A stretch of DNA of 64,000 nucleotides from assembly GCA_028015205.1 (NCBI GenBank), contig CM051514.1, positions 32,690,150-32,754,149 on the forward strand, given 5' to 3'. Positions within the stretch are counted from its first letter, which is position 1. Each line of letters begins with the position of its first letter. The notes under the pieces were generated by a model, which searched no databases, was not told the origin of the DNA, and worked only from the letters and a program-made list of their open reading frames with translations. Made by a program: the position numbers and the translations under genes. Positions 1 through 11,323 of the stretch are shown in pieces. Source of the DNA: Mytilisepta virgata. Lineage: Eukaryota > Mollusca > Bivalvia > Mytilida > Mytilidae.

Positions 1-840
1 CTAAACATGATTCATAGTACAATTAACAAAAGACGTAATATTTAAATAACTACACAGACAAGACACCAGGATAGGTAAAGATCACATGCCAATCAATTAG
101 CCCAACAAGACATCAAATCTTCAAACTGGAACGACATAAAAGAGTACAAAGTACAAATATCAAATCAACAGGGAGTCAGGATAAACTGATTTTGTGTAGA
201 TATTTCGAAGAGGTGGGGTTGAATAACAGCAAAAGAAAACGAAAAGATAAGACAATTGGTAAATTCAACAAATAAGACAAAAATCCGAAGACAAAGGCGA
301 ATTCGTTAGAATAATAATATAGCAAACAAATACTACAATGGCACAACTAAAAGAATAAAAAATACAGAGAAATATCACTACTCAAAAGGGTCAAATGGGT
401 ACCCAACTTTTTAACTAAAATAGATTTCGGTCGTTTAATTTTCATAAAATGTTGATGAAATATTTACTTTGACCTGTTGACAAAAATATAAAAAATTCAA
501 GAAATTTGAACCACAAAATTTACTGGAATAATTTCATTGGATATAAAGCAGTTTGACAAACACTAATTTTGATCATTGAGAAGCTTGATTTCTCTTTACT
601 AATAGTATGTAATTAAAACGTTCAGGTGATTTTTAAAGAGTTAACTCCCTTAGGTGTTCTTTACCCGCTGAAACGGCATCCACACGTTTAGACTCAGGCA
701 TGTAAGATATGAATTCTCGAAATATTTAAATCTATTGCATTCTTATTTACATGATAAAATTTTTACTGATTGACCAGTCGTCAGACAAAAGATAATAATG
801 AATTGATAAAATAAATATGAAGAAGTATTAAACAACTTAC
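1..840 (-). other. partial intron of the unidentified gene at the left edge
   Basis: This stretch lies downstream, on the minus strand, of the splice donor at 840-839. It is AT-rich. I saw no second exon of the gene, no RNA gene and no recognisable repeat; short ORFs look like chance. Confidence 0.4.
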
Positions 841-885
841 CCTATCCTGTGGTTCAAACTCCAGATTATCCAACCGAGACGCCAT
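841..885 (-). CDS. first coding exon of an unidentified gene (15 codons)
   Basis: An ATG at 885-883 in good start context (A at -3, G at +4) opens 15 codons, MASRLDNLEFEPQDR, that end at a consensus donor AGG|GTAAGT (GT at 840-839) in phase 0. Upstream, a pyrimidine-rich acceptor (ttgttcttgcAG, AG at 973-972) suggests that the exon begins at 971, so 886-971 would be 5' UTR and an upstream non-coding exon would exist. The rest of the gene lies beyond base 1 and I do not recognise the peptide, so no function is assigned. Fifteen codons could occur by chance; the start context together with two good splice sites is what supports the call. Confidence 0.5.
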
Positions 886-1835
886 AGTAAAAGGATGCAA
901 AGAATTCACATCAAAGCTTTTCTGTATAACACTGAACAGTATTTGTAAACTTTATGTTCCCTCTAGAGAATCTGCAAGAACAAATGATACTGTTTAAAAA
1001 CATAAGTTTCATGCCACGTATTTATAATTTCACTATTATAAATACTTTGTAAATAATATCAACTACTCTAACATAATATTATAACATCTTCAGAGTTTAC
1101 GCCCGCTATTGAACTACCCACTATAAAAACCCTATGTTCTACAGATGCTGAACATATCACGATGTATTCATTTAAGGAATAAATCCGATTATCTAAGTGA
1201 ATTGCTGTTAGTTGGTTTATGCATTATTTTCTATTTATAAAACTTATTTAGTATAAGAATGATGAAAGATAGCAACAGTTGTTATGCATACCACGTGACT
1301 CTGTTGGTCATTGTTATCTCTCTCATTAGATGCTTAACCATAACAAAGAGAAGGAGGAATTTAACTGTTTTGTAACGTATTTCTTAAATAGTATAAGGCA
1401 TAGGAAAATTTTGTCGTTAAAAGATTTCATAATGTGCAATTTCCATTATGTGTGTTTTACACCTTTTCATTGACCTGCTGAAACAGATTGATATTTTATT
1501 GTATGTTGCGCTGTTCGGTTGAATTACACACGTATTTCAGCAGACTCTTATTTGATAAAGCAGGCTATTTTTTTACTTCATTAGATTTGTTTAAAATTTT
1601 ACCGTGGAACACATGCGCAATAAGATAATACCATATCTTTACATACTTGGTCTAGTATGGACTGATGCAACAGACTGAAATAGCTGACTGATGAAATACT
1701 TTGAAATATTCTATAAACGCATAAATCTGCTTCGCCATAGTTAAAATGTTCATTGATACTATTGATATTTTCTTCATTTAACTTTAAATTCAATTTATTT
1801 AGACGATTAGTCTTATTTTTCAGATCTACACTGTT

Positions 1836-2096
1836 ATGGGAAAGACTTTAAGAATGTCTCGGCGCAATTCCAAGGGCCTGTACGCCAGGAGGAGGCCCAA
1901 AACATCTGGAACAGTGGACATCGAGGTTGCACCAGAACAGGTTGTAAGTCAGAAAGAGACTCCCCCGTCATCTGGTTCCGGTTCAAGTTTGAACCAGGAG
2001 GTAGTTCAACGGGTTGCCAGTTCAGTTACAGCACAGCTTGTTCCTGAGTTGCGAGGGGAAATCTCTGAGAAATTCTCCAGTGTCCCGGCAGAATGA
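1836..2096 (+). CDS. short ORF of 86 codons, possibly a transposon-derived 5' exon
   Basis: The ORF begins MGKTLRMSRRNSKG, with a basic Arg/Lys-rich N-terminus followed by a Ser/Gly/Pro linker and an amphipathic segment (SLNQEVVQRVASSVTAQ, residues about 51-67), and stops at 2094-2096. A good acceptor (tttttcag) lies about 13 bases upstream. Its local base composition is more GC-rich and codon-like than the flanks, which argues against chance. Copy B of the surrounding unit lacks this segment, and the segment is bracketed by GATGCTGA at 1144-1151 and 2095-2102. The layout resembles the basic first ORF of a mobile element, but I cannot name a family and the function is unknown. Confidence 0.35.
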   Translation: MGKTLRMSRRNSKGLYARRRPKTSGTVDIEVAPEQVVSQKETPPSSGSGSSLNQEVVQRVASSVTAQLVPELRGEISEKFSSVPAE

Positions 2097-2657
2097 TGCT
2101 GATTATATTGTGTTTTTATACTCTAGTATAGTATATCCTAAATTCTATCACTTTTAATTATAATTAAAATATATTAGTTGATTTTATAAATTCGGACGAA
2201 ACAGATTTTATTCGGGTTCTCAATGGCTATTCAATCTTCTATTTTAAATAGATGTGACAGTGTTTAGCTTAGGAATCGTCAGCGCTGTATAGAACTCTGC
2301 ACGCTCGATAATACTACTAATAATGTATACTGTTGTGTGGATAATGGGTAAACCTTTTGTAATATTACTATATCGTACTATCATATATGTATATCTAATT
2401 TTTAAAATATGTTTAAACTAAATTGTTTTATGTGCATTTTGTTCAAATTATCAGGATTATAAACATGATAAAGTGAAGCACAGAGTTTGGACGATTTCTT
2501 TCTTAAAATCCTATTTTTAGAAAACCATAAAGAAAGAATCCAACGTATGTCTAAATAAAAAAAACATTCGGTAGAATGGATGAATGAATGCACGTTTTTG
2601 ATATTTTCCATGAAATTAAATAGTTATATTTAATTTCTTCTATATTTCTGTCAAGGT

Positions 2658-2900
2658 TTATAAGTAATGTCAAGAAATACCAAAGGGATATTCGAAGGAC
2701 GGGAAAATTGAAATAAATGACAAACTCCGGAGAAGAACGAAGACAAGACCAAAACAATGCATGCACTACAATTAAAAACTAAAAACATGTGAACAACATG
2801 GACCCCACCAAAAAACCGGGGATAGACTCAGGTGCTCCGGACGAGTAAGCAGTCTCTGCTTTCTGCGGGCACCCGACATGCTGCCACTGTCAAATCCGGT
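2658..2900 (+). repeat. dispersed mollusc repeat fragment
   Basis: The segment runs from 'caagaaataccaaaggga' through 'aaaaccggggatagactc' to 'caggtgctccggacgagt' and 'cacccgacatgctgcc'. Its first part recurs inverted at 16808-16895, and its last part is related, inverted, to 8390-8470 ('cttacccttccggagcacc'). I recognise this as a common mussel dispersed repeat; the family name is not known to me. Confidence 0.6.
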
Positions 2901-4540
2901 ATGAGGAAGGGATAACATCAATGGATAAACATATATATATTACAAACTGCTGTAAATCAACTGGAAACGAGAAGTGAAGGTAAATATATCCATTATATTC
3001 TCCTTTAAGTACAGTTCCATATAAAAATCAAACAATCATATAAAAATGGGTGACACATCATAGTTTTTTAATTGAAATTTATATGAAACAGGTGTGGCCT
3101 GGAAGGCGAGCGAAGCGTAAGGTTTTTACGTTCGCTTTGTGCGTGTTTAGTGAAACCTTCGCAATGGCGGGGAAATGTGATACTTGCGTCTGCATATTTT
3201 TTTTTCTTGTCAAATTTTGATATATCAAATTTGATTCCAGGTGGATTCTTTCGTATTTATTTTTAAATTCATGACACATAATGTTTATTTCTAAATATTT
3301 TATTGACTTAAAACCTTTTCTTCAAAAATAAAGAATGTTCGAAATTACGCGTTTTCTCACGGGAAGTAGTTCGATTTTTAAAGCCGCCATCTTCAGAAAA
3401 AAAAACTAGAAGGATGAAACTAGAACAACGATATCTAAATCTGAAATCCTAAACACTATAGAGCGAGCTTGACTCATATATTACCACTCAGAATAAGTAA
3501 AATTTTATAATAAAATAGCTGTGAATTTTAAAAGCCTTCTAGCAGCAATGAAAATAGTTTGCAAAGATTATACACAGTTTTTTGGTCTAACACAGTTATC
3601 TCCCCTGTTCATCGTGCATTCTATATAAGAAAAATATCTCAGAAAGACAGCTCACAACTACGAAAAATTCACCAGTTTGTTAATAGATATGCAAAAGAAA
3701 TGCTAAAACATACCTAAAAAGAAAATCCATATCTGTCATGTGGCACTGGATTTTATTTGGAATGGTACTTAATACATACATGTACAATTACCTAATGTAT
3801 AATTAAAATTAAATTGCGACCTTAAAAAATGGAAAAAAAATATTAAAAATTAAGAAGCCGTAAATTACGGCTAAGAAAAGAACACATTGTTTGAAATTTC
3901 ATTCTTTTTTGTACCTTTATTGACATTATATTGTATTCAGCACCAGTGCAGATCATTAAATATGAAAAAAAAATAAATCTGTTCAAATTGAAAATTGAAA
4001 TGACAAAAATATAGAAAATAAAATAATTAAAACAAATAAGCAAAATTTAAAAACTAAAGAAAATGTTTCTGTACCTTTTTGTGGTTTTATTCCATTTATA
4101 AAATTAGATACATTTGTATAAGAACCACTTGAAAAATTAGCATGACTTCGATCATTTACCTCGATTCTTTGATAAAACTGAAAAACAATGCATGTGCTTA
4201 CTATGTCTTAATTGTTCCGGCTGCTTCCGACAGTCATTTCAATGTTCTGTATGAAAGAATTTGTTCAATATTTATACCCCTAATTGGGAATTGATTATTT
4301 GAATTCGCAGAAACGGTTAAGGAAGTTCTGGAAATACTATAGTTATCATGATGTGCTAATTTAATAACGGTAAATACATTTCATTGTGTTTTGATTATTA
4401 TCACTATACTTTCGGTAGGTCAACCATTTAAATGTTTGTATAGTCATGACATAGCTGCATGTTCGGTTCTTTGTGATCTATTTCATTAATGATCCGTTCA
4501 ACAGGGTACCTTACTCAAACTGAATATACTTTCATTATCG

Positions 4541-5589
4541 TTTATAAGTACTTTTGAGTTTTTTATTTACTTAAAATATACTATATTATTTCGAACTATT
4601 TAAGTTGTACAAACTTAAAGTACGTACTCAGTTCATATAAACTTAATGTATTCTATTCCTGTTATACGGATCCATTAAGTCCATAAAATAAAATACTTAA
4701 CAATATAACCTTTTATAATATATATTAGCTTTAATTCATACAAGTACATACACCCACATATAACTACTATAGTATATCACTATTCCTATATGCAACCTGT
4801 AATCCGTCTAATCTTGCACTACATATTTCGGACAAAACGACCGTTAGTAGTGCCATTCTGCTAATACATTTTTCTGCAAAAACGTTCTTCACGACTGCAG
4901 ACGTTTTCACGGTACCATAGTATTTTAAGGATGATCGCTGGTCTAATAGGAAATAAATAGGATTTGAAATAGGTGTTTTAGTTTAAGAGAACATATGAAT
5001 AGTAAAAAAATAAGCAAGAAAAAAATGTAGGTTCATGTGCTCATTTTAGAGCTATAAAGCCTTAAAAATTTGCAGGAAATAGGTTTTCTCTGGATGTTTC
5101 ATTGTCTTTGCATTGGCAACTTCTTCTCTCAAAAATGTATGAAAAAATAAAAAGGATTTCATAAAATTTTGTCAAATACCATTTTAAGGTATATATAGTG
5201 AATTATAAAAGAAAAAGTGGAGGTTCATGTGCAAAAAATTTAATGTTTAAGAAATGGATAACACATGAGGATTCCGAAAATCTGACAAAAAGACCAAAAC
5301 ATGACCAGCGAGCATCCTAAATCTAAAAAACTTATTTATACAGGTAAAATATATTTAATAGAATTAATACTATATACATTAAGACGTTATTTACGACTAG
5401 GGATGTTTGTTTCATAACTACATTTAATTCTAGTCTACAGAGCAGGGCCGAAATTATTGTTTTTTTTTCAGAGTATTCTCGTCATTTGGAAACATTATAT
5501 AAACTGGTACTGAACCGCCATGACTCAATCAAATTGTACTGTTAGTATTTGCAGAATTTTAATAAAATAATCACTCATAACTATTATAC
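4541..5589. other. AT-rich stretch without recognised content
   Basis: Between copies A and B I see no exon with credible splice sites, no RNA gene and no clear repeat; a few short palindromes and A/T tracts only. Confidence 0.4.
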
Positions 5590-6910
5590 AAGTTATTACT
5601 CATGCCACGTATTTATAATTTCACTATTATAAATACTTTGTTAATAATACAAACTACTCTACAATGATATTATAACATTTCTGGAGTTTACGCCCGTTAT
5701 TTAACTGTCCACTATAAAACCCTATAACTTAACTTTATATCTTGTTCTACAGATGCTGAACATAAATGTGGTTTTATACTCTAGTTTAGTATATCATAAA
5801 TTCTATCACTTTTATTTATAATTAAAATATATTACAGTCAAACCTGTCTATAAACGGCACCAACGGGGCCAGAAAAAGTGCCCTCTATGGGCAGGTGCCC
5901 TTTATACGGAGGTTAATATTACAGGCTTTGTTAATGAATGGGAGTTTTTCAATGTGCCCTTTATAGACAGTGATTTGCTATATAGAGGTGCCCTTTAAAG
6001 CATTTTGACTGTAGTTGATTTTAATAAATTCGGACGAAGCAGATTTTAGTCAGGTTCTCAAGGGCTATTCAATCTTCTGTTTTAAATAGATGTGGCAATG
6101 TTTAGCTTGGGAATTGTTAGCGCTGTATAGAAGTCTGCACGCTCGATAATATTACATGTATACTATTGTGTGGATAGTAGGTAAACCTTTTGTAATATTA
6201 CTATATCATACATGTATATCTAATTTTTAAAATACATGTGTGTTTAAACTAAATTGTCTTTAGGTGCATCTTGTTCCAATTATCAGGATTATAGACATGA
6301 TAAAGTGAAACACAGAGTTTTGAAAATTTCTTTCTTAAATTCTATTTTAAGAAAACTATAAAAGAAAGAATCCAGAGTATGTCTAAATAACAAAAAAACA
6401 TGCGGTAGAACGGATGAATGAATACACGTTTTTGATATTTTTTAATGATATCAAATATTTATGTTTATTTTCTTCTTTCTGTCTGTCAAGGTTGATAAGT
6501 ATATATATATATATTTATATATATTTATTTTACAAACTGCTGTAAATCAACCGGAAACGAGAAGTGAAGGTAAATATATCCATTATATTCTCCTTTAAAC
6601 ATACATGTACGATTACCTTTCATATAATTGAAATTGTCATTTCAATGTTCTGTATGAAAGAATCTGTTCAATAGTTATACCTCCACTTAGGAAATAACGT
6701 TTATTATTCGAATTCGCAGAAACGGTTTAGGAAGTTATGGAAATATTATAATTATTATGACGAGCTAATTTAGTAACGATTTATACATTTCATCGTGGTT
6801 TGATTATTATCACTATTCTTTCGGTAAGTTAACCAATAAATATTTGTATAGTCATGTCACCGCTGCATGATCGCTTCTGCCTATTCTACTTTATTACTGA
6901 TCTGTTCAAC
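5590..6910. repeat. diverged duplicated unit, copy B
   Basis: This is a shorter relative of 1000-4540. It lacks the segment corresponding to about 1152-2094 and the middle of copy A, and it has gained a 177-bp TA-flanked element at 5835-6011. An AT dinucleotide run lies near 6499-6530. Confidence 0.65.
5835..6011. mobile_element. 177-bp MITE with CAGTCAAA termini and TA target duplication
   Basis: The ends are CAGTCAAAC... and ...TTTTGACTG, an inverted terminal repeat of about 8-10 bp. TA flanks both sides (5833-5834 and 6012-6013). Copy A carries the uninterrupted site at 2175-2176 (atatTAgttgat), so the insertion boundaries are fixed by comparison. The interior has repeated 'gtgcccttta' and 'gtgccctctatggg' words and no coding capacity. 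TA duplication and CAGT ends fit the Tc1/mariner-pogo group; the autonomous partner is not in this window. Confidence 0.8.
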
Positions 6911-6929
6911 TGGGTAGCTATAGATACTG

Positions 6930-7310
6930 AAAGAAAATAACGTACTGCGTACTCCATTGTCCCGGTTGTCCCTATATTTTTCAACAGTTTCAAGTGGATT
7001 TGTCCGACCTGCAGCTACGGGAGCTGTTTTACAGAAACAAACAGCACATTCTGACCCTGCTATCTAAATTATGTACCGTTCACTCTAATTTTTCGTTCTA
7101 GCAAGCGGTTTTATACAGCAGACTGCCAGGATAGATAAGGGAGAAGTTTGGGTACCTATAAAACCGGTTTAACCCTACTTCTATGTTGTGTCAGTACCAA
7201 GTCCGACTACCCTGACTCTCTGTTGTGTTTTGTACTCTTTTTATGTTCTTTTTTGTCCGGCGTTCTGTCAATTGGGTTAGTTTGATCGATTGGTATGTCA
7301 ATGTTGACCT
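6930..7310 (+). repeat. degenerate dispersed repeat
   Basis: The stretch is less AT-rich than its flanks. It includes 'ataaaaccggtttaaccc', followed by 'tgtcagtaccaagtc' and 'ttgatcgattggtatg', which I associate with a mollusc dispersed repeat. No intact ORF is present. The family is uncertain. Confidence 0.35.
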
Positions 7311-8219
7311 TTCGTGTTATCCATTTTGTTGTTTATAGTCATTAACGAGAGAAAAATCATGAACTTATACTATTTATATCAGCATATACTTTTATTACTA
7401 AATGTGCCTAAAAACAAACTAGAGTCTCCTTTAAGAAAAAATCGGTTCATATTTATGTTGAATAAGTTTTTGTTGAATTTCCTTATAATAATGTAAGGCA
7501 TAAAATTCGAGGCCTAAACCCCTTGGTATAATATTCAAAGAGAACAGCTAAATTTGGTCCTAATTGGCCAGGAATAGTTGCAGAGGATAGTTCATTCTTC
7601 TCTTAGTTCTATTAACAGGGTCATGCTGTTTTGAGGTTCAGACAATCTGACACACTCGTGGATGCACCATTCCAACAAAACTGGTCCCAATTTACCTAGT
7701 GTTACAGAGAAGATTGTTAAATACTTGGGGTTTTTTTCTATTTCCAGCAATGGCTGCCAATTGGTCCACTGTCGAATTCCGGTCACACTTTCTTAAACAG
7801 GGTCAAATAGCAAGTTTTCTCCTATTTTTTTAATCTGTACAAAGTTACATTCATGTTAGAGATACATGGTCTAGTTTACTGTTTATTGTTTACTCGTAGG
7901 GTCCTCCTATCTAAGGAGTAGATCCACAAATATTAAGATATATATATCACAGCTGTGTATTGATGCAAAATTGTCTTTTCTTAAAACGGCAAGGATTGCA
8001 TGACTGTTGTGAAACTGCTATCAAATAAACTTTTGTACGTAACATAAACTTTAAAATTACTTTTTCTATTTGTACTGAGTAATATTTGTTTACATCTCCT
8101 TTAACTTTTCATGACTAAGCTGAAACTGATCACATTTTTTATTCCACTTTTAATGTAATTTTAGACATAATACGTGTACACCATGTACATGTCAAATCAT
8201 AAATTCAATATAATATCAA
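7311..8219. other. AT-rich stretch without recognised content
   Basis: I see no credible exon. A short imperfect palindrome lies near 7895-7920 (ctcgtagggtcctcctatctaaggag). The 60-residue ORF at 7314-7496 is low-complexity and is not called. Confidence 0.35.
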
Positions 8220-8224
8220 ATCTG

Positions 8225-8490
8225 CATCGAAGCACATGATGTCACTCCCGGTTTTTGTGGGAGTTCACATTGCTACAATGCAATTCTTTAGTTTTGTTTC
8301 GTCTTGTTTTATATTTCTTTACTTTACTATTTAACTTCTTTTAGGGGTATTTTTCTATTCATTGTCAGTCAAATCGTTTCAACTTGCAATGTGAAGGGTG
8401 TAGTTAACGGGGCAGGACATGCTTACCCTTCCGGAGCACCTAATGTCACTCCCGGTTTTTTATGGGATTTCACATTGCTAGTACTTTAGT
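8225..8490 (-). repeat. dispersed mollusc repeat with a direct duplication
   Basis: A segment reading 'tgtcactcccggttttt' followed by 'ttcacattgcta' occurs at about 8238-8276 and again at 8443-8481. Between them is 'ggacatgcttacccttc' and 'cggagcacc', the inverted relative of the 2820-2880 end of the first fragment. The minus strand is chosen so that its orientation agrees with 2658-2900. Confidence 0.55.
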
Positions 8491-8731
8491 TTCTGTGCTG
8501 TCTTGTTCTAGTTTTGTTAGTTAATTATACTTGTTTATTCTTGAAGTTATACATGTATCCTTGTCGCGTTTATTTGTTGTGTTCCATTTTCCTGCATTTG
8601 TCTTTTCCTTGGACTTCGAATTTGTGGACTTTTCTCACTGTTATGTCGCGTCGGTATTCTTTTGCCGATATTTAACCAAATGATAAAATGGTTTCAATTG
8701 CAAAGGAATAAGACTGTATAATCTAAATCTA

Positions 8732-9340
8732 GGCTTATAAGAGCCTGTATCGCTCACCTTGATTTAACTTGTCAACCTTAAGCTTGACTAAAAATCTAAG
8801 TGTAACAGTCAATTTGCCTGGTTTTCACATAGGGTCATATGTTAAACTAAGATAAGCCGTGGCAGTTATATTGGTTGATAGTCCAGGTCATCGTACACAA
8901 TTCTTAAAGAGGGCCATTTAAGAACCATTGCTGCCGAGTCGGCTTCCAAATGGTTTCACATAAGAAGATTTTTAAATGAATTTTCAAGTTCGGTCTTATG
9001 TTAAACTAAGTTTTGCTGTGGCGGTCATCTTGGTTGACAGCCTGGGTCATAAGACACAATTATGAAAGAGGGCCATCTAAGGACCATTGATGCCAATTTT
9101 AGTTCCAAATGGCTCAGTGGTTTCAGGCAAGATGATTTTTAAATGAATTTTCCAATAGGCTCCTATGTTTAACTGAGTTCGGCTATGGCGGCCATCTTGG
9201 TTGACATTCTGGGTCATCGGACATAATTCTGAAAGAGTGTAAGGACCATTGCTGCCAATTCTGGTTCCAATTGGCCATGTAGTTACATGGAAGATTTTTT
9301 TTTTAATTACCCCCCCCCCCCACCCTTATCTAATAGCTCA
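8732..9340 (+). repeat. modular tandem-repeat element, left half of an inverted pair
   Basis: It starts with 'gagcctgtatcgctcacct', the left terminus of the family seen at 25735, 41449, 44545 and 57655. Inside are about three diverged units of roughly 165-180 bp, each with 'ggtcat...ga(c)acaattctgaaagag', 'aaggaccattg(c/a)tgcc' and 'aagatttttaaatgaa'. It is cut short at a poly-C tract (about 9310-9322), where it meets the oppositely oriented element. No protein is encoded. Confidence 0.7.
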
Positions 9341-10695
9341 CCTGACCTAATAGAACATGTGAGCTATTGCCATCACTTGGCGTCCGTCGTCCGGTGTACT
9401 TTTCTTTAAAGATCTCCTCTGAAACCACTGGACCAATTGGGACCAAACTTTGGTGGAATGGTCCTTTGATGGCCCCCTTCTAATGTTATTTCCGACACCC
9501 CTGACTTCCAACCGACACGGCTTTTTTTACTAAAAATAGAAAAAAAGGGGATGAATTTTAAACATCTTGTTCTATGAAACTACATTTGGCTGTAATGGTC
9601 CTTATGAGGTTCTCTTTCAGAATTATGTCCTTTGACTCGGACTGTTAACCACGATGGCTGCCACAGCTGAACTTAGTTTAACATAGGACCCTATGAGAAA
9701 TTCATTTAAAAATCTTCTTGTCTGAAACTACTGAGAAAATTGGAATCAAATTTAGCAGCAATGGTCTTATATGGTCCTCTTTCAGATTTGTGTCCGATGA
9801 CTAGGCCTTCCAACCAAGATGGCCGCCACACCCGAACATAGTTTAACAGAGGACACAATGGGAACATTCATTTAAAAAATCTTGTCTGAAAGTAGAGCCA
9901 GTTGGAACCAGGCTTAGCAGAAATGGTCCTTAAATTATCCTCTTTCAAAATTGTATCCGATTACCCAGAAAGCCAAGATGGCCACCACAGTCGAACTTAA
10001 CACCCTATGGGAAAATTCATTAAAAAATCTTCTTCATTAAAAAAACACTAGCCCTATTGGAACCAAGCTTGGCAGAAGTGGTCCTTAGGTGGTCCTCTTT
10101 CAGAAAAGTGTCCGATGACCCGGAATGTCAATTAAGATGGTCGTCACATTCGAACTTAGTTAAGCTTAGGACACCATGGGAAAATTCATTAAAAAATATT
10201 CTTGTCTGAAACCACTAAACCAATTGGAACCAGTATTAGCAAAAATGGTCTATAAGTGGTCCTCTTTCAAATTTTTGTCAGATGACCCTGAATGTCAACC
10301 AAGAAGGCCGCCAAAACCGAACTTAGTGTAACATAGGACTCTTTGGGAAAATTATTTAAAAACTTCTTGTCTGAAACCATTGAGCCAATTTGAACCAAAC
10401 GAGGCAGAAATGGTCCTTTGGTGGTCCTCTTTCAGAAGTTTGTCAGATGATCCGGCCTGTCAACAAAGATGACCGCTACAACCGGGCTTAATTTAACATA
10501 AGACCTATGGAAAAATTCATTTAAAAAATCTTTGTAAGAAATCACTCGGCGAATAGAAACCAGACTTGGCAACCATGGTATTAGATTGTCCTCTTTCAGA
10601 ATTATGTCCAATAATACAGACGTTTATTTCTTAGATGCCTTTATGGCTGATGATTGGCAAATTGAATCCAGGTGAGCGATATAGGCTCCTGGGAG
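9330..10695 (-). repeat. modular tandem-repeat element, right half of an inverted pair
   Basis: Read on the minus strand it begins with the 'gagcctatatcgctcacct' terminus at 10695-10670 and ends with 'ccaagtgatggcaa...agctcacatg' near 9330-9390. It contains about seven units of roughly 165 bp carrying 'ctgaaaccactgagccaatt', 'ggcagaaatggtcctt', 'ggtcctctttcaga', 'gtccgatgaccc' and 'aagatggccgccaca'. Units are diverged from each other, so expansion is not recent. Together with 8732-9340 it forms a tail-to-tail inverted pair of about 1.96 kb. Confidence 0.75.
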
Positions 10696-10857
10696 TCTCC
10701 TTGATTAGTATAAAAATAACCATATAGTGTTTGATTTAGAGAAAGCACCAATGTAACAATAACTGGCAAACAATATAAAACAACGCAGTTAGAATTGTAT
10801 TATGCCCTTTTTGGTGAATAAACGAAGCATATGACACGATAGTTAGACAGTGTCATC

Positions 10858-11085
10858 TATGTGGCTCGGCAGCTCAGTGCTAAGTTCTATCCATGTAACC
10901 GTCGGTTGTCACATGGTAGCGTGCTCGCCTGTAGTGCGGAAGGTCGCGGGTTCGATCCCCGGCCGGGTAAAACGAAAGACATTAAAATTGGAATTTTCTG
11001 CTTCTCTGTCCAGCACGCGGCATCTTCGGGTAAGAGCAAAGATCTACTGGTCAGCTCGGAGTCAGTATAATGTGTCCGAGTTGGG
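10858..11085 (+). mobile_element. tRNA-derived SINE with an interrupted head
   Basis: The head has tRNA-like parts: 'gtggctcggcagctcagtg' (A-box region) and 'gcgggttcgatccccggcc' (B box GGTTCGATCCC in a T-arm). About 35 extra bases (10879-10914) separate 'cagctcagtg' from 'gtagcgtgctcgcc', so the head could not fold as a tRNA. The body ('ctctgtccagcacgcggc', 'gggtaagagcaaagatc', 'cggagtcagtataatgtg') resembles the central domain I recall for bivalve MetaSINE-type elements. I found no clear target duplication. Confidence 0.7.
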
Positions 11086-11235
11086 TGATATACAAAATTG
11101 AACGACCATGTTTTTAGCAAAAATTCCCCAAAATATCGCTACACCAAAATCTGATACAGAGCCAAAACTTGAAAAAGGAGAGTGATGAGTATACGTCTTC
11201 TGATGAAGATGACATTGATTCAGATACTTTTCAAA

Positions 11236-11294
11236 GCCCCCCCCCCCACACCCCTGGAGACATGTAAAAAAATTCCAAGCCCCCCCCCCCCCCC
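11236..11294. repeat. poly-C tracts
   Basis: Two C runs of about 10 and 14 bases are separated by 'ccacacccctggagacatg'. Such runs are prone to length error in assemblies. Confidence 0.85.
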
Positions 11295-11323
11295 ATTCAT
11301 TTGCTAATGACCCGTGCCTTTTT

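Larger units (their letters stand above)
1000..4540. repeat. diverged duplicated unit, copy A
   Basis: Segments here recur in the same order in copy B (5590-6910) and partly in copy C (15805-16990). Matching blocks are about 1000-1150 with 5590-5760, 2105-2620 with 5770-6450, 2930-3000 with 6520-6600, and 4200-4530 with 6640-6910; 3840-4340 also matches 16220-16800. Blocks near 3280-3560 have no partner that I could find. Identity is well short of perfect, with many indels, so the duplication is old. It could be an ancient segmental duplication or copies of one large non-autonomous transposon. Confidence 0.65.

Noticed and set aside
8732..10695. A DNA transposon with long inverted repeats
   Set aside because: The symmetry comes from two separate modular elements in opposite orientation; there is no transposase and the inner unit numbers differ.
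10861..10970. tRNA gene
   Set aside because: A and B boxes are present, but extra bases split the head and a SINE body follows directly; no tRNA fold is possible.
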